A DNA stretch of 64,000 nucleotides from assembly GCA_020055645.1 (NCBI GenBank), contig JAECZT010000031.1:1-64000 (forward strand), read 5' to 3'. The position numbers were made by a program, and so were the translations under genes. Under the pieces are notes generated by a model that saw only the letters and a list, made by a program, of their open reading frames with translations, ran no database searches and was not told the DNA's origin. Below, piece by piece: positions 61,301 to 64,000 of this stretch. Each line of letters begins with the position of its first letter. Position 1 is the stretch's first letter. Source of the DNA: Tomocerus qinae. Its lineage: Eukaryota; Arthropoda; Collembola; Entomobryomorpha; Tomoceridae.

Positions 61301-64000
61301 CAAGTGGTTCTCTAAATAGACGTTATATTACTAAGGTTTTTGGTCTCCTCGTACAAGCTCAAAAAACTGATTTTTTTCAAGTGTCTAGTCTTCATTAATG
61401 TTATATTACTAAGGTTTTTGGTCTCCTCGTACAAGCTCAAAAAATGATTTTTTTCAAGTGGTTCTCTAAATAGAGGTTATGTTACTAAGGTTTTTGGTCT
61501 CCTCGTACAAGCTCAAAAAATGATTTTTTTCAAGTGTCTAGCCTTCATTAATGTTATATTACTAATGTTTTTAGTCTCCTCGTACAAGCTCAAAAAATTG
61601 AATTTTTTCACTTGTTTTTTTAAATAAACGTTATATTACTAAGGTTTTTGGTCTCCTCGTACAAGCTCAAAAAAATGATTTTTTTAAAGTGTCTAGTCTT
61701 CATTAATGTTATATTACTAAGGTTTTTGGTCTCCTCGTACAAGCTCAAAAAAATGATTTTTTCCAAGTGGTTCTCTAAATAGACGTTATATTACTAAGGT
61801 TTTTGGTCTCCTCGTACAAGCTCAAAAAGTTGAATTTTTTCAATTGTTTTTTTAATAAACGTTATATTACTAAGGTTTTTGGTCTCCTCGTACAAGCTCA
61901 AAAAAATGATTTTTTCCAAGTGGTTCTCTAAATAGACGTTATATTACTAAGGTTTTTGGTCTCCTCGTACAAGCTCAAAAAAATGATTTTTTAAAGTGTC
62001 TAGTCTTCATTAATGTTATATTACTAAGGTTTTTGGTATCCTCGTACAAGCTCAAAAAAATGATTTTTTTAAAGTGTCTAGTCTTTATTAAAGTTATATT
62101 ACTAAGGTTTTTGGTCTCCTCGTACAAGCTCAAAAAAATGATTTTTTCCAAGTGGTTCTCTAAATAGACGTTATATTACTAAGGTTTTTGGTCTCCTCGT
62201 ACAAGCTCAAAAAAATGATTTTTTTCAAGTGGTTGTCTAAATAGACGTTATATTACTAAGGTTTTTGGTCTCCTCGTACAAGCTCAAAAAAATGATTTTT
62301 TTCAAGCGGTTCTCTAAATAGACGTTATATTACTAAGGTTTTTGGTCTCCTCGTACAAGCTCAAAAAAATGATTTTTTTAAAGTGTCTAGTCTTCATTAA
62401 TGTTATATTACTAAGGTTTTTGGTCTCCTCGTACAAGCTCAAAAAAATGATTTTTTCCAAGTGGTTCTCTAAATAGACGTTATATTACTAAGGTTTTTGG
62501 TCTCCTCGTACAAGCTCAAAAAGTTGAATTTTTTCAATTGTTTTTTTAATAAACGTTATATTACTAAGGTTTTTGGTCTCCTCGTACAAGCTCAAAAAAA
62601 TGATTTTTTCCAAGTGGTTCTATAAATAGACGTTATATTACTAAGGTTTTTGGTCTCCTCGTACAAGCTCAAAAAAATGATTTTTTTAAAGTGTGTAGTC
62701 TTCATTAATGTTATATTACTAAGGTTTTTGGTCTCCTCGTACAAGCTCAAAAAATGATTTTTTTCAAGTGGTTCTCTAAATAGACGTTATATTACTAAGG
62801 TTTTTGGTCTCCTCGTACAAGCTCAAAAAAATGATTTTTTTCAAGTGTCTAGCCTTCATTAATGTTATATTACTAATGTTTTTGGTCTCCTCGTACAAGC
62901 TCAAAAAATTGATTTTTTTCAATTGTTTTTTTAAATAAACGTTATATTACTAAGGTTTTTGGTCTCCTCGTACAAGCTCAAAAAAATGATTTTTTCCAAG
63001 TGGTTCTATAAATAGACGTTATATTACTAAGGTTTTTGGTCTCCTCGTACAAGCTCAAAAAAATGATTTTTTTCAAGTGGTTCTCTAAATAGACGTTATA
63101 TTACTAAGGTTTTTGGTCTCCTCGTACAAGCTCAAAAAAATGATATTTTTCAAGTGGTTGTCTAAATAGACGTTATATTACTAAGGTTTTTGGTCTCCTC
63201 GTACAAGCTCAAAAAATAATTTTTTTCAAGTGGTTCTCTAAATAGACGTTATATTACTAAGGTTTTTGGTCTCCTCGTACAAGCTCAAAAAAATGATTTT
63301 TTTAAAGTGTCTAGTCTTCATTAATGTAATATTACTAAGGTTTTTGGTCTCCTCGTACAAGCTCAAAAAAATAATTTTTTTCAAGTGGTTCTCTAAATAG
63401 ACGTTATATTACTAAGGTTTTTGGTCTCCTCGTACAAGCTCAAAAAAATGATTTTTTTCAAGTGGTTCTCTAAATAGACGTTATATTACTAAGGTTTTTA
63501 GTCTCCTCGTACAAGCTCAAAAAAATGATTTTTTTCAAGTGGTTCTCTAAATAGACGTTATATTACTAAGGTTTTTGGTCTCCTCGTACAAGCTCAAAAA
63601 AATGATTTTTTTCAAGTGGTTCTCTAAATAGACGTTATATTACTAAGGTTTTTGGTCTCCTCGTACAAGCACAAAAAAATGATTTTTTTCAAGTGGTTCT
63701 CTAAATAGAGGTTATATTACTAAGGTTTATGGTCTCCTCGTACAAGCTCAAAAAAATGATTTTTTTAAAGTGTCTAGTCTTCATTAATGTTATATTACTA
63801 AGGTTTTTGGGCTCCTCGTACAAGCTCAAAAAAATGATTTTTTCCAAGTGGTTCTCTAAATAGACGTTATATTACTAAGGTTTTTGGTCTCCTCGTACAA
63901 GCTCAAAAAAATGATTTTTTTCAAGTGGTTCTCTAAATAGACGTTATATTACTAAGGTTTTTGGTCTCCTCGTACAAGCCCAAAAAAATGATTTTTTTCA
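58325..64000 (+). repeat. Satellite family B, block B5 (about 74 monomers, continues off the right end)
   Basis: The first 2.9 kb match B4 at an offset of 3,786 bp (CCTGGTACAAGCCC at 56792 and 60578). At about 61222, where B4 returns to A, B5 stays B and goes into a third pass over the 38-mer block (GTTGAATTTTTTCAATTG at about 61828 and 62520, GATATTTTTCAAG near 63142, TTTTTAGTCTCC near 63496). Local reshuffling near 61330-61640 joins late-block monomers (TCTAGCC, ATTGAATTTTTTCACTTG) to mid-unit ones. Confidence 0.93.
59521..59563 (+). repeat. Conversion-like tract in B5
   Basis: Monomer 16 of the block should read GTTGAATTTTTTCAATTG. Here GTTGA is kept but is followed by T7, CAAGTGG and the ordinary tail TTCTCTAAATAGACG. 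The exchange begins inside the dyad, so only the right half of the monomer was replaced. Confidence 0.75.

Noticed and set aside
1..64000. CRISPR array
   Set aside because: Repeats are directly contiguous 75-79-bp monomers with no unique spacers, no leader and no cas genes; the conserved core and variable heads superficially imitate repeat/spacer order, but heads are a small set of re-used types.
1..64000. CENP-B box in the TTTTTCGCCTCGTAC segment
   Set aside because: TTCG is present, but the required A and CGGG of the mammalian CENP-B box do not follow. Centromere identity cannot be claimed from sequence alone.
1..64000. Autonomously replicating sequence (yeast ACS-like) matches in ATTTATA stretches
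   Set aside because: The tail matches only part of the 11-bp yeast consensus on either strand, and such partial matches are expected by chance at 70-76% AT.
1..64000. Transposon, LTR or LINE insertion, tRNA or rRNA gene
   Set aside because: Reading through all blocks I saw no stretch longer than a few tens of bases that departs from the monomers, and no terminal repeats, target-site duplications or poly(A)-tailed inserts.
1..64000. Telomeric repeat or simple microsatellite
   Set aside because: The period is 75-79 bp with a complex monomer; no 5-8-bp telomere-type unit is present.
1..64000. Bacterial or phage origin
   Set aside because: No coding density, ribosome-binding sites or operons; a continuous 64-kb satellite with nested HORs is characteristic of eukaryotic heterochromatin.

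Overview
The whole 64-kb window is satellite DNA: about 820 head-to-tail monomers of 75-79 bp, all in the same orientation. I find no gene, RNA gene, transposon, CRISPR array or unique-sequence island. A megasatellite this size with nested higher-order repeats (HORs) points to a eukaryotic nuclear chromosome, in heterochromatin such as a pericentromere, centromere or subtelomere. The sequence alone does not reveal the taxon.

Two monomer families share an almost invariant core of about 34 bp, CTCGTACAAGCTC followed by A7-TGA-T7 and CAAGTG. Family A (consensus 78 bp, about 24% GC) ends in TCTAGTCTTTATAAATG and carries one of several interchangeable 'heads' after TTACAAA. Family B (consensus 77 bp, about 31% GC) ends in GTTCTCTAAATAGACG and has the head TTACTAAGGTTTTTGG. 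Layout: A 1-37467; B 37468-39011 (20 monomers); A 39012-40492 (19); B 40493-43421 (38); A 43422-51522 (about 104); B 51523-53060 (20); A 53061-54538 (19); B 54539-57466 (38); A 57467-58324 (11); B 58325-64000, running off the right end. Family A also runs off the left end.

Several levels of higher-order structure can be read directly. From about 29.5 kb onward the array is two tandem copies of a 14.05-14.07-kb super-repeat (about 8.1 kb A, then 20 B, 19 A, 38 B), followed by a rearranged third copy. Inside it are three tandem A subunits of about 2.19, 2.19 and 2.03 kb (28, 28 and 26 monomers), a 3,025-bp A19+B20 composite, and a 693-bp nine-monomer HOR in the B blocks. In the left part there are a 1,409-bp tandem duplication, a 5.47-kb displaced duplication, a 941-bp twelve-monomer repeat and a 547-bp seven-monomer repeat.

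The many long ORFs are a by-product of the 78-bp (26-codon) period. The same DNA is open in three frames on both strands, and I treat none as a gene. The most interesting signals are the A/B super-repeat with its re-used junctions, the conserved odd-length A/T dyads spaced about three helical turns apart, and copy-2 segments in which diagnostic variants have been overwritten by consensus or by B-type sequence. That overwriting means either gene conversion or assembly/polishing error.
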